64,000 bases of DNA from Pogona vitticeps (lineage: Eukaryota > Chordata > Lepidosauria > Squamata > Agamidae), in the NCBI RefSeq assembly GCF_051106095.1, contig NC_135785.1:187130045-187194044 (forward strand). Direction: 5' to 3'. Below are positions 35,356 through 46,945 of this stretch, piece by piece. The position numbers were made by a program, and so were the translations under genes. The notes beneath the pieces are model-generated. The model saw only the letters and a list, made by a program, of their open reading frames with translations, was not told where the DNA came from and made no database searches. Each line of letters begins with the position of its first letter. Within the stretch, counting starts at the first letter, position 1.

Positions 35356-38204
35356 CAGCGAGACTTAATTCTGAATATACATGAATTGGGAACCATATTG
35401 CAACTCTATCTTCTAAGAACCCTCTCCTCTTATTTGCAATTCTAATCTATCATGTTTCATTGGTTACAGTACACCTTCTTCCTCCAAGACAGGGAAGTAT
35501 AAACTAGCATTTTGAAATATGAAATATTTTAACAGCATTGTGAGTACCAGGGCTGCCCTTGCCGAGCACTAGGGTGACAGGCAATGTCTCCTCAACCATG
35601 ATCTCCATAAACTCAAGACTTGGAAAGGTACTTGAACTTGATTTTACTAATCAGTCTCCTCCCAAGACATCATCCTTTGGGAGTCTGAGTTGCTGTCACT
35701 AGCCTCTGGGTATCTCAGTCTTTGCCTGACCTCATGTTGTTGCCACTGGGGTTAAGGAAACAGCTGTCTGATGGTGGCACTGGGGTTTTAGCCCAGTCCC
35801 GAGTCACCTGATGCCACATAGATAGAACTTGTACTGCCAACTCACTGTCAAAGTCTGTGAGTCCCTGTCCCTTCCTGAAGGCATCACTGCAATGCTTTAT
35901 CTCTCCAGCACCTCGTCAGGATGTAAGCCAGGTGCCTTGCTGGATGCCAAGGCTTGCACTGACAGGTCAAGGGGGGGCAGGTGGTTGTAGATTGAGGACA
36001 ACTTTCCCATGTCCCCTTCCCTCCCAGAGCTGCATCTGAACAGGATCCCCTTCCAAGGTTCCTCAACATGTGCATAGCGAACATTTCTGGGTGTTCAGAA
36101 GATGAGGTCCAGCTCCTTAATGATGTCTTCCATGCTGCCACCGCGGCTGCTTCCTTCTTTGGTCTCGGGGTCTTTTGATTCTGTCTCTGTCTCCCTCCCT
36201 GTTCCTCCTCCTCTTTTATCTGCATCTGCCTGATAACTTCAGGGCCTTCTTCTTCACCCAGCTGGGTCCTCTTCTCTGCCTCCTCCTTTCTACCCTAGGG
36301 CTTTCTGTCCTGCATCTGCACTCACATGAGGTCTGGAGTTTGTGCCTTCTCCTAGACCCTCCAGGGGTGCAGGATGAGGACCAGTGGATCCCCAGAGGCA
36401 TTGGTACCAGTCCCTTCACAAGCATTTGTTTGACAGTTATTTTACACACTGATTGCGACTATTTTGGCCCCTACCTCAGTTCTGCACTTCACAATTATTC
36501 CTACATAAAATTTCTGATACATAGCAATGTACGTACAGTGAAGACAATTTGATAGTTATTGCTCCATCCCAAGGAATCCTGGGATTTGTAGTTTGATGAG
36601 GTACCTGGAGTGCTGCGGTAGAGAGTGTGATGAACAGGCCCATTTTCTCTCTCCTGAAGACTTATTTGCTGATCACAATAGGAAGAAGACACTGCCAATC
36701 AAGTGGGAGCAGGAGAATTAGAAAGGGAAGTCTGACAGTTTAATTGTCAGAAAAGGCTGAGCTGTGAAAGTGACTGGTTAGGTTTTAGTTGAGAGAGGTT
36801 TGATCTGGCAGGACTGGCCTCTGCATTTTTCTCAGGCTGAGAAAAGGTCCCAGAGGAAGATTGGCGTGCTTTTAATAAATGCAAACATAGAGCCTGTCTA
36901 CACTGGCATATAGTTATGATGTATGGTGCACTAATAACACTGTTTGGCATGGGGAAAAAGGCCTCATCCACTTGTGTTTCTATTTAAGACGATCCATCCG
37001 TCCCTTTTAAGAGCTGGCCTATATTTTTCTGGCACAAGGCAAGGGCATGCAGTCTTTTTGGTATGATTAATTGAGCTGCAAAATAGTTCTTTGTTCTGCC
37101 TTTGTGAACGGCTACCAAGAGTTAAAAATAGATTGCGCCGAAGATAAGGGCCTTTTAAGCACCAGCTGGATTGTACCAAATTTCCCAGTGTGGACAGGCT
37201 CATGCTTTCTTGAATGGAATTGCTTTTTAGTGGGCAGCTGGATTGCTGAAGTCCTGTGGGGAGGTGATGTCAATACACTGAATCAGTAGACCTGTTGTCA
37301 GGTATGTTCTGTGCTTATAGAAGAACAAGAAACAAGTGTCATTTCTCATTCTGAATTTTAAAAATAAGCCATGGTTCCTGTTTTATATTCTGCCTCTGCG
37401 TACATTTATATCCAGGTCATAAGGCCAGAAATTAAATATAGTATAAATATTGAATGTCATTAGCTCTGACTTTAGTGTTTATGATACCAACAATGTAAAA
37501 TACTGATACTTACCACAATAAACACAGGGATTGTATAAATCTGGACAAGGCTGGATGTTTTAAAGAAAAACCGTCTGTTAACTACCTATTAATGGGTGGT
37601 TTGTATACCTAGTTGAATAGTAATTACCCTATTCTAGAGCGATCCTCCTGAAAGATAAAGTTCATAACATGGTAGTGATCCTGCATTTATCACTGTCATG
37701 TAAATTACCGGTAGCCTGGGTGGGCAGGATGTCTTTTATTAGCTTAGGTTGCTATACAGGCTGTTACCATATCTGGTCAGGTATATTGTGGTAATTGTTA
37801 TCTGTGTCCTGGTAATGTCCAGCTGGTTTATACAATGGATTGTACAGTATATGGGGCTGGTTTTGCAAATAGTTCAAAAACTTCAGTTAATTCAAAGTAG
37901 CATTGTCAGATTTCTGGGAGTAATAAGGTGGGAATGGTCGATACAAATACTGTATATGACTCCAGTGTTTCCATCTGCTGCTGCAGTTTCTGGTTGGTAT
38001 TAATCTTCAAAGCCCCAAGTGTGTTATGACTGGAATATCTGAAGTGGTTACATATGGGAAGAGACATCCTTTTAATTTCTAGAACACTCTGTGTTCTCCT
38101 GGATACCCCTGTGAAGTAAGGAAATGTGAGCAGCAAGACAGATGTGCTTCTTAGTTTTTCATAAGGAAACTCACCTAGCGCTAACATAAATTACCTTTTG
38201 TGTT

Positions 38205-38280
38205 TTTGAAGGCTTTCATGGCCAGGATCTGAAGGTTGTGGGTTTTTTGGGCTGTTTGGTCATGTTCTGGAGGCAAACCA
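38205..38280. repeat. Fragment of the 4.3-kb palindromic MITE family
   Basis: 'gaaggctttcatggccagga', 'ggttgtgggttttttgggct' and 'gtcatgttctgg' match the complement of 4344-4412 in order. Confidence 0.5.
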
Positions 38281-38989
38281 TTGTATGTATGTGGGAGAGT
38301 GAGTGAGCTAGAGATGCCATGAACTGTGGTATAATTAGAAAATCTATGTGGTGCATTACTATTTCACATACTTATTTAGTAGGCATAATGGGAAAGATAT
38401 GTAATTCTTAGCTGTATGGATAGCAGAAGTAGGTTATTTATATTAAGAGATAATTAAATAATTTTCATGGATAAATAACAGTGTCTACAAACCATGTCAA
38501 AAACATGAACCAAATGACTTGAATATACTATTGAATGAAGATATAGTACTTATTTTTGCAAGTGCCAGTGTAAAACAGTATAATACAGAAGTCTTTGGGA
38601 GCCACCCATTCGTACTGAAAACAAGAGTACTTAATAAACTAAAATGCAATATTTTAGTAGAATATCTTCATTATTTGCATGACACTTTATTAAATTGTAA
38701 CCAAATGAATAATGCCATATTATATGGTTTTAGGATAGTCTCACTGAACCAGGTGGGCTGCCATCTGGAAACTACTCTGCATAATTGGTGTATTTATTTT
38801 CTTTATTCGTATTAGAGCTTTGCACAATTTAAAATAATTGATGTATATGAAACATAGGTAAAATTAAAAACAAATTAGCATATTAAGGACTATTTCTGAC
38901 CAGGTTACTTCAATAGCATTATCTCAGCCACTTGCAAAAGCTTCTTTTGTACACATGGTGGGGTATAAATTGCATATACGTAAGTGCTG

Positions 38990-40220
38990 CATCGATTGAA
39001 TTTCTCCGCAGTCTCAGAAAATATGTCCTGTATCCAAGTAGAGCCATTTTATTTTATTATTCTTTGATCTTCCAACTTTGCTTTCAAATCTATTCATTGA
39101 CTTCCAGATGGTCCAGCTAGAGTCTTGTCCTGATGGGAGACACTCTTCAGCATTCATCCATTTGGTGAAGTGTGTTGTTTTTGTTCTCCATAAGTTTAGC
39201 CTAGCCTCTTCTGGTTTATTGTTAGAAAACTTTCCCTCAGTTTTACCCATTGGCTAGGGAGTTGGTGTCCATGAAGTGAATGGGTTTGGTGCTTTATTGC
39301 CTTATTTTGTTTATCATTTTCTAGCACCTTTCAATATACTTCTGGAGTGGCAATGCTAGCTGTATAATAGTCGTTTTCAGTGGGAGTAAGGCTCAGGCAG
39401 CCTGGAATAATCCTGCACGATTCATTAACAGCTACATCCACTTGTCTGGCATGAACTAGTTTATACCATGCAGCACTAGCATATTCTGCTGTCAAGCACC
39501 ACAGGGACAAAGCTGTTATTTTTACTGTTTGTGGGTGTGCAACCCAGTCTGACCCGGTCAGTTTCCTATGTATGTTATTTACGGCAGCAGCTTTCTGTTT
39601 GGTGTTTAGGCATTGTTTTTTGTAGGTCAGAGTTCAATCCAGAGTGATGCCCAAACACTTTGGGGTAGGACAGTGTTCCAAAATCTTGGAGTTTGTTTGC
39701 TTGTCCAGCAGTTATTAAAGAATTGAAGGAGCCATTCCTTTGTGCTCTGCCAAATTGCTTAATTTGCTTGATTTGGATATCATTGGGTCTCGTTACTTTG
39801 CCATTCCTACATCTTCTCATAGCTACCTCTAGTTCCACCACTATGAAAGCAGTAGAAAGTTCACTGGATTCACTCTGAATATCCTTTTGATATTTTATTT
39901 TTATTATGCGTTGGTTGGTTTTCCCTGCCAAGAGCAGTTGGTGTGCTATTTGGTTGGGGGTTATATTTGCATATAGTGTCATTTTGCTTGGATCAATGTT
40001 CAGTCTTTTCAGCAGTCTCCAAGCTTTCGGGCTGCTTTTGCCCTGTCAAGCTCTGTTACAGTGTCTATCCAGCAAATTATGTTTGTTTTTACAAGAGTCA
40101 AGATCAAATTTCTCCTACCTTTCACTAAAAAGTGTGGTATATATCTAAGTATTGGGTTTGTGTTTCTGGAATGAGGCCTGGGATGTAGTTGGTCCAGCAC
40201 TCTCTTGGAAAGGAGTTATG
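38990..40220 (-). mobile_element. Decayed LINE (I/Nimb-like group, clade tentative)
   Basis: The minus-strand frame 39575-39982 reads ITPNQIAHQLLLAGKT and VVELEVAMRRCRNGKVTRPN, a fingers block of a non-LTR RT. It is joined directly to a thumb-like SYPKVFGHHSGLNSD, so the palm with its active site is deleted. Downstream, 39014-39250 gives SSWTIWKSMNR and FESKVGRSKN, the C-terminal tail of such elements. Several stops and shifts show an old copy. Confidence 0.6.
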
Positions 40221-41149
40221 AGAATATTCCAAAATGGAAACTACAGACTGATCATAGTTTGCTGGTTGAGGGACAAACTGAAACACAGCTCCATCTAACA
40301 TTGTTGTAAACCTTTCCCAGTTGGATTTTTTAAAATACTGTAGTACTTCCTACAGAATGGGAGGTATATGTTGTAGAGGGGACGTAAAGGGAGCCTCCCC
40401 AACAAGTGGGAAAGCATTGGGCAACAGCATGCCGCCGACCAATCTGTCACTTCCAGAAATGTTGCATTGTAAACTTGCTGATGAGCAAAATTTGTGTGCT
40501 TATAGCCAGGCCATATAGTAGTGTATGAGATCTGAAAACTGCTCCTTTGCATCTAGTCCAGAAATATTCTTTGGCTGAGCCATGGGGGAGGATGGGGTAT
40601 TAATAGTCTTCTAGAGAACCACCTGTCACTGAAATAGTCTTACAGCGATGGTTTGTGTTCTTCAAATTAGTTGATTGTCAGTATATTGTTGCAGAGAGGC
40701 TTTGTAGCTTTCAAACATGTATCATGAATATGTGATATAAATGAGAGTTAATGTGATCTGAATGTCGGGAGGACAATTCAGATGATGATGATGATTACAA
40801 GTGGAGATGATGCTTGGTCAGATATGAATGCTGGATTTTGAACGAGCTTCCCTTTTCATAGTTTTGTGAACATTATGTTTCATTGATTGGTGCAGCTTAT
40901 AAGGACCAGAGAGAACTTTGAAACATTACTCAAGTCTGATATATAATACAGTCAGCTTTGAAGTGATGTATAAATACATTATTAGGAATTTGTTAGATAT
41001 ATTTCTAGACAGTGTAAAATGAGTATGTTTCAGATGATACGCATATTGCTAAGGAAGATTTTTGGATACAGTCATGGAAAAATGCATGCTTTTATTGGTA
41101 TTTTCACATTTACAACTTACATATTTGCTTATTTAAAATATTTTTACTG

Positions 41150-41610
41150 TGCATTCTTCTTAAAAAAGGACCCAAGGCATCTTATATCACTAAAACATAA
41201 TATTAAGAGTTAAAAACAGTAAATTGTTCAAATATTTAAAATGATTTAAATAACTATTGTATTTTTTAAAGTTAGGTAAAACCATTACTAAAACATATTT
41301 AAAAGCAATAGAAATACAAACCATCGCATTTTAAAAACTTCTCTTAAATAGCTACTCACTAAAGAAAAAGCCTGTCTGTAGAGAAAGATCTTCAACTGCT
41401 TGTGGAAGGACAGTAAAGATGGGGCTAAACTGGCCTCCCTTGAGAGGGAGTTCCAGGGTCTGGAAGCAGTAACAGAGATGGCCCTCTCCCATATATCCAT
41501 CAGACACACTTGTTAAGGTGGTGGGACTGTGAGAAAGGCCTCCCTTCGTGATCCTAACACCCGGACAGGCTCATAAAGGGAGATGTGGTCTTTGAGATAG
41601 AATTAGTTCA
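41150..41610 (-). repeat. L2/CR1-type LINE 3' end
   Basis: The minus-strand frame 41288-41509 ends RAISVTASRPWNSLSREA and FHKQLKIFLYRQAF, the very C-terminus of an L2/CR1 ORF2 (compare RLWNNLPPDIR...LKTLMYRQAF at 30.5 kb). An A/T-rich 3' UTR runs to about 41150. Confidence 0.65.
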
Positions 41611-41765
41611 TCTAATACCTAAATATGTATATATAATCGGATTGGTTTAAATTCTGAAACATTCTGGGTATATTATGTTGCTGGATATCTGTTGACCTCA
41701 GTGGCACAATTTAGATTTAGGATTTCTCAAATCATAGTTACACTGCAAGCTCATTCAGATAAATG

Positions 41766-41888
41766 AAATTCTGTTGCTTAGTATAGTAAGTCATGACTAG
41801 AACAGGCCTATTGAATCTGTGTGAATTTCTGAGTCAGCTCCTCCATACATGCCATTGATTCAGTGAACCTACTCAGGTTGCATCTGAT
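41766..41888. repeat. Palindromic repeat family Y, copy 4
   Basis: 'gaaattctgttgcttagtat', 'gagtcagctcctccatacat' and 'gaacctactcaggttgcatc' keep the family order. It is immediately followed by another palindromic AT-rich repeat. Confidence 0.55.
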
Positions 41889-42024
41889 GGGGGTTGATTT
41901 AAATCAAATTGATTTAAATAATGATTTAAATTTTAAAAAATCTGATTTTTGGACAATTTAAATAAAAATCAGTTTTTTAAATTTAAATTGTGATTTAAAT
42001 ATATTGATTTTCATCCACCCTGGT
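41886..42024. repeat. AT-rich palindromic repeat (GATTTAAATC units)
   Basis: At least four GATTTAAAT or reverse units and a 'catccaccctgg' end give a self-complementary block of about 140 bp. It looks like a DNA-transposon-derived palindrome. Family not assigned. Confidence 0.5.
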
Positions 42025-42608
42025 TGTAGCTAAGTATACTAAGGAACAGGATTTTCGCTACTATGTGGAGGCAATTCCTAGTTGACACTAATCACAAATT
42101 TCCTGACTTGGACATCATGATAAACTATGATCACAGAAACCAAGAAACAGTCTAGACAATCTGTATAAGAAAGCAGAGGAAGAAGTACATGATCTGATAT
42201 CACATCCCCAAACGTCAACCTAAATGTATTCAATAGGAATTTTAGGTTATTTTATGGTTTTGTAGACTGGAGCAGATGAATGGGGAAATCAGTGTTAGCC
42301 AAGCTCTCTATTATAAACTTACCTAGATCTGTTTCAGCCTGGTCTTTAGAACAAAGATATTATTTTATAAGCTATGGCCTGACAAATGCTCCTGTCCTGC
42401 AGCCCCACAGTCCCAGAGACAATGTCCTAGCACCATAGAAAATATTGGCTCTCTCCCTTTGTGGTTAGATTCCATTTGTGCTGTGCTGCTTTTGTGCTGA
42501 TACTAGTTTGGCCTTTTGGTGTTATATTGGCATTGTTTTAATGTAACCTTGCAATTTGTGCTTTTAATTTATCAGAATAATGCCTAGAAAACTGGTTATT
42601 GGGTGGCA

Positions 42609-43412
42609 TTAAAATGTAATAAAATAAAATAAATTGCAAACATAATTATTCCACTCCGTAGTGTGATTGGGTTCTTCAGAAAGTGGTGACGGCGCCTTCA
42701 TTTTGGCGGGAATAAGAGACTGAGGCGACTTTAACTGTTCAACAAATTCTGCTTTATTCTGTTCTGATTCTTGGTTAACATTACTAAACGGGTCAAAACT
42801 ACTCAACTCCAGCATCAGTCCATAATGTAACACCTTTGGTTCTATCGCAAACACTCCTTCTCTCACACTGGGGCTGGACCAAAGCGGTCTCGGTCTGACA
42901 TCTGCCTCACTGTCCCACAACATGGATGCTTCGCCCACTCCCCCTATGGGGGTGGGGTATTGCATATAGAAATGGGCCGGATTACTTTCCTCCCTCCACC
43001 TTGGTTTCGGGGGCAAACCACAACCGTCCATTTTAGGGGCTTGTTGACCCTCTCTCCACTCTGGGGGAGAAGAGGGGTCCAGGAGCAATCCTCCGCCTGT
43101 CCTGAGGTTTGGAAAATCCTTCAGCAAGTCACAGACCTTATTAGCTTGATCTTCTATCTTGTCTGCCTGCACCGCACAGTCTCTCAGGCTCCCATCTTTC
43201 TTGCCCACCTCTACTCTAAATTCTCTCTCTTCTTCCCCTCCTTTTATAACCTCCTCCCACAATATCAGATCTTGCTCCTCCCCTTTGCCTCTCTCCTTCT
43301 CATCCGCCAAGCAGATCTCTATGGCTTTCTTTCCCTTGAATTCCTCTTCTATTTTTATGATTTCTCCCTCTACGCACTTGGATGTCTCCTCCTGTCTGTC
43401 ATCTGCTGAGGA
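42609..43412 (-). other. Unassigned 267-codon open reading stretch
   Basis: The minus strand stays open from an upstream stop at 43413-43415 down to a stop at 42609. There is no ATG in the first half; the first Met codon is deep inside (QAPKMDGCG). The N-terminal third is acidic and rich in Glu/Lys (IIKIEEEFKGKKAIEI, GKGEEQDLILWEEV, then LRDCAVQADKIEDQANKV, possibly helical). The rest is Pro- and Gly-rich (LLLDPSSPPEWREG, YPTPIGGVGE) and ends SPLSEEPNHTTEWNN. I recognise no domain. The base composition is richer in GC than the surroundings. It could be a fragment of a mobile element's structural ORF or a retrocopied exon. I see no flanking repeats that would decide. Confidence 0.45.
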
Positions 43413-43674
43413 TTAGCATTCTGTCCTTCACACACAAGATTTTGTTACAGGTATTATTGCAATACTGCAAAACAGTGATACTCATTCAAACCTGGAGCTT
43501 GCTGATTGGTTTTTAGGCATTGTTTTTTGTAGGTAAGTTATGCTACTTTGGTGTGAATTAACATTGCAACATTGCTCAAGAACATGATTTTTCTACCTAA
43601 CTGGTTCATTTGAAATCAGGCTTGGAATATTAAAAGCATTTTGAAATACAATCTCTGTATATTTGTTTGGGGGT

Positions 43675-43960
43675 GGAGAATGTGTGGCTCCCTAAGTGTC
43701 ATTCAACAAACAACTGAAAACATGGATGTTTAGGCAGGCCTTCCCCCTTTCCAGTTAATTCGTAATTATTCTCTTTTCTTTTTCTACCTTGTTTCTTGCT
43801 ATCTTGGGAAAAAACTTAATTTCTTTTTATTAATGCTAATTATGTTATATGGTATGTTATATGTTTAATTGTTTTATAGAGTGTGTTGTAAGCCGCCTAG
43901 AGTGGTCACATTTGACCAGATCGGCGGGGTATAAATGAAATAAATAAAATAAATAAATTA
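43675..43960 (+). repeat. L2-type LINE 3' end fragment
   Basis: 'catggatgtttaggcaggcc' (end of ORF2), a 3' UTR, then 'gtaagccgcctagagtggtc', 'gatcggcggggtataaatga' and (AAATA)n. It lies just upstream of the 26-bp tandem and the next L2 copy. Confidence 0.75.
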
Positions 43961-43964
43961 TTCA

Positions 43965-44068
43965 TCATAATCAATATAGCCCACCTCTACTCATAATCAA
44001 TATAGCCCACCTCTACTCATAATCAATATAGCCCACCTCTACTCATAATCAATATAGCCCACCTCTAC
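43965..44068. repeat. 26-bp tandem repeat, 4 perfect units
   Basis: Four identical units start at 43965, 43991, 44017 and 44043, each reading TCATAATCAATATAGCCC plus ACCTCTAC. It sits exactly between an L2 tail and the 5' edge of a second L2 copy. Perfect identity implies recent expansion. Confidence 0.95.
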
Positions 44069-44161
44069 TCTATAGTACGCGACCTATCCGGAGTTGGTCT
44101 GAGTGATGGGCCTCCCCCTAGTTTTTCGCCGGACCAATTTGCAGCATTTTTAAAATCAAAA

Positions 44162-45733
44162 TTGGAGGCCATCCGCTGGAACCTCTCTCCTTTTTTGAAC
44201 ACAGTGAGTCGAGCAGAGATGTCCAGCGCTCCGTCTTGCCCGGTGATTCTTGACTCTTTTCAGCCTGTCACGCCTGACTCTGTGGCCAGGGTGCTTGATC
44301 GTTGTCGTGCCACCACCTCCTCCTTGGACCCTTGCCCGGCCTGGCTAATCAAATCAGCCAGGCCTTCTACAACGGAATGGGCTACGGCTATAATTAATGG
44401 GTCTTTCCTTGAGGGCAGATTTCCATCCGCCCTGAAGGACACACTCATTAGGCCCATCAGGAAGAAACCTAGTTTGGTGGCGGATGAAATTGGCAACTAT
44501 AGGCCCGTCGCCAACGTTTCTTTCCTAAGCAAGGTGGTCGAGAGGGTGGTGGCCGACCAGCTCCAGGCACTCCTGGATGAAACAGATGCCCTGGATCCAT
44601 TTCAGTCGGGCTTCAGGCCGCACCATGGTACAGAGATGGCATTGGTCGCCCTGTGTGATGACCTACTGAGGGAGGCCGACAGGGGCAAAGTGTCTCTGCT
44701 GGTCCTCCTCAATATCTCAGCGGCCTTTGATACCATTGACCACGGTATCCTCCTGGGGAGGCTCTCTGAGTTGGGAATAGATGGCTTGGCATTGACCTGG
44801 CTCCGTTCCTTCTTGGAGGACTGTCCCCAGAGAGTGCAGCTTGGGGAGAATGTCTCGACCCCATGGAGCCTCAATTGTGGGGTTCCACAGGGGTTGATTA
44901 TCTCCCCAATGCTGTTCAACATTTATATGAGGCCGCTGGGTGGGGTCATCAGGGGGTGTGGAGCCCGGTGTCACCAGTACGCTGATGACACTCAGCTCTA
45001 CATCTCTTTTCCACCTACCGCAGGAGATGCCGTTCTGTCCCTCCAGCGCTGCCTGGGGACTGTACTGCAATGGATGCAGGAGAACGGGCTGAGGCTGAAC
45101 CCGGACAAGACGGAGGAACTGAGGGTGGGCGCCCCCACAGTTGGGGGTCTCGGAAACTCCCTCACGTTTGGAGGGGTGACTCTTCCCGCCAAGGATGGGG
45201 TCTGCAGCTTAGGGATCCATCTGGACCCGGCACTCACTATGGAATCCCAGGTGGCGTCGGTGGTCCACACCGCCTTCTTTCACCTCAGGCGGATAGCCCA
45301 GCTGCGGTCCTACCTTGATGTGGGGGCGCTCACTACCTTGGTGCATGCGCTCGTAATCTCGAGACTAGATCACTGCAATGCGCTCTACGTGGGGCTACCT
45401 TTGAGGCAGCTGCGGAAATTACAGGTGGTGCAGAATGCGGCGGCCAGATTACTTAGTGGAGTGAAAAAATTCCAACATATTTCACCCACTCTGGCCGCAA
45501 TGCATTGGCTGCCCATCCGATTCCGCATCGACTTCATAGTGTTGATGCTTACCTATAAAGCCCTAAATGGTTTAGGGCCTCGATACTTGGCGGAACACCT
45601 ACTTCCACCAAGATCTACCCGTGTCACTCGTGCGAGCCAGGAGGTGAGGCTGAGGAGCCTGACGCCGAGGGAAGCCCGGAATGAAAAGACAAGAAATTGG
45701 GCCTCCTCGCCTCTGGAACAACTTACCTCCTGA
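44162..45733 (+). CDS. L2-type LINE reverse transcriptase fragment, inactive
   Basis: 523 codons aligned along their length with the 30.5-kb copy: SGFRPHHGTEMALVALCDDL, VPQGLIISPMLFNIYM, QYADDTQLYI and LNPDKTEELRV. Two lesions stand out. In motif A the expected LDISAAFD reads LNISAAFD: the catalytic Asp codon GAT is AAT at 44711, a CpG-to-CpA change. Near the end, about 14 bp are missing at 45695-45705 relative to the sister copy (GGGCC then CTCGCCT). This shifts the frame and replaces the normal RLWNNLPP tail with SPLEQLTS. The endonuclease is absent through 5' truncation. Confidence 0.87.
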   Translation: MEAIRWNLSPFLNTVSRAEMSSAPSCPVILDSFQPVTPDSVARVLDRCRATTSSLDPCPAWLIKSARPSTTEWATAIINGSFLEGRFPSALKDTLIRPIRKKPSLVADEIGNYRPVANVSFLSKVVERVVADQLQALLDETDALDPFQSGFRPHHGTEMALVALCDDLLREADRGKVSLLVLLNISAAFDTIDHGILLGRLSELGIDGLALTWLRSFLEDCPQRVQLGENVSTPWSLNCGVPQGLIISPMLFNIYMRPLGGVIRGCGARCHQYADDTQLYISFPPTAGDAVLSLQRCLGTVLQWMQENGLRLNPDKTEELRVGAPTVGGLGNSLTFGGVTLPAKDGVCSLGIHLDPALTMESQVASVVHTAFFHLRRIAQLRSYLDVGALTTLVHALVISRLDHCNALYVGLPLRQLRKLQVVQNAAARLLSGVKKFQHISPTLAAMHWLPIRFRIDFIVLMLTYKALNGLGPRYLAEHLLPPRSTRVTRASQEVRLRSLTPREARNEKTRNWASSPLEQLTS

Positions 45734-45975
45734 GATTCGCGGGGCTCCCTCGCTGGGTACCTTTAAGAAGCAATTAAAGACTTGGATGTTTCGGCAGGCC
45801 TTCCCATCACATAACTCATGACCCCCTCTTTCCTCCCTTACTGTTTTATGTTTCGTGTTTTGTGCATTGTAATGTAGTGTTTTTATGATTTAGAACTGTC
45901 TATTTACATTTTTATCGTATCATTTTGATTGTTAGCCGCCTAGTGTGGTCCTCGTTCGACCAGATAGGCGGGATA

Positions 45976-46024
45976 TTAAATGAATGAATGAATGAATGAA
46001 TGAATGAATGAATGAATGAATGAA

Positions 46025-46059
<35 letters not shown>

Positions 46060-46062
46060 ATA
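45976..46062. repeat. (GAAT)n(AAAT)n microsatellite at L2 3' end
   Basis: About 11 GAAT/TGAA units, then about 9 AAAT units, directly continuing the L2 terminus. The first block is the element's own tail unit and the second looks like later expansion. Confidence 0.95.
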
Positions 46063-46684
46063 GCCAGTGGTGAGTAGTTGTGCATGCTGTCCAACAGTAT
46101 ATGGAGAAACACACATTCCCCATCCCTAACATGTATGTTCCAGTCCTCCAACAGTTCCCATCATTGTTGCTGAAGGAAACAATACACTATTCCTTATTCA
46201 ACAAAATTTCAGAATTTAATGTATGAAGTAGGATTGAACTTTTTCATGCGATCAGTTTGCTTCTAAGGTGCTATAGTCTAATGTAGCTATTCTGAAATTT
46301 GCTACGTAAGCAGTTATTCTAAATGAAACTGAAATGATAATACTACTTGATTTACAGTATGTTGCTATTATAATCCTTTACATAATTTCTGTGTTTGAAG
46401 CTCTCGGTTTCTCTTGTAACCCCACCCACCACATGAATTGAGCATTAGACGGGCAGATTAAAAACTGAGATCTATTGATGACCAGCTAGGTATGAAAAAT
46501 TGCATAGCTGCATTTTGGAAAGGACTAAATCATTAGACATCTTGGGCAGGGAAAATGAATGCAAATTCTTGTTACTTTCAATTCTTGAAGTTTTCTACAC
46601 ATTGCTGTTGCAAAGTCACCGAATATGCTATCTGGATCAAAACCCTTGATTTTATTGTTGTAATGCATGCAGAAGAACTCAATA

Positions 46685-46945
46685 CAGTGGACCCTTGACT
46701 TACAGACGGCTTGACTTACAGACTTTTTGAGTTACAGACTTCTCTGGTCGCAAAATTTAGGTTTGACTTGCAGACTGAGATTTGACTTACAGACCAGAAA
46801 AAAACCAAAATGGAACAAAAACGGCCTGTTACGGGATTAATCGGTTTTCAATGCACTGTAGGTCAATGGAGACTTGACTTACAGACTTTTTGACTTGAGA
46901 ACCGCCTTCCAATACGGATTAAGTTCTCAAGTCAAGACCCCACTG
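46685..46945. mobile_element. Tigger-like MITE (sister of the 1.5-kb copy)
   Basis: Starts CAGTGGACCCTTGACTT and ends AAGTCAAGACCCCACTG, flanked by TA on both sides (46683-46684, 46946-46947). The interior shares 'aatggaacaaaaacgg' and 'gggattaatcggttttcaat' with the complement of 1580-1630. 261 bp, no transposase. Confidence 0.88.

Larger units (their letters stand above)
44071..46062 (+). mobile_element. L2-type LINE, 5'-truncated, young
   Basis: Starts within ORF2, after the endonuclease, and continues through RT and the 3' UTR. It ends at 'gttagccgcctagtgtggtc', 'accagataggcgggatatta' and a (GAAT)n(AAAT)n tail. Close relative of the 30.4-kb copy but inserted in sense orientation to CNKSR2. 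Confidence 0.88.

Noticed and set aside
35540-36450. GC-richer stretch with several 60-125 codon frames
   Set aside because: No family motif, no consistent frame and no splice evidence; could be an old repeat, but nothing specific supports it.
36560-36600. 'ggaatcctgggatttgtagt' resembling a common MITE interior
   Set aside because: Too short and without inverted partner or flanking duplication.
43965-44068. Short perfect direct repeats that could be mistaken for a CRISPR array
   Set aside because: Units are contiguous with no spacers, and the locus is a vertebrate intron.
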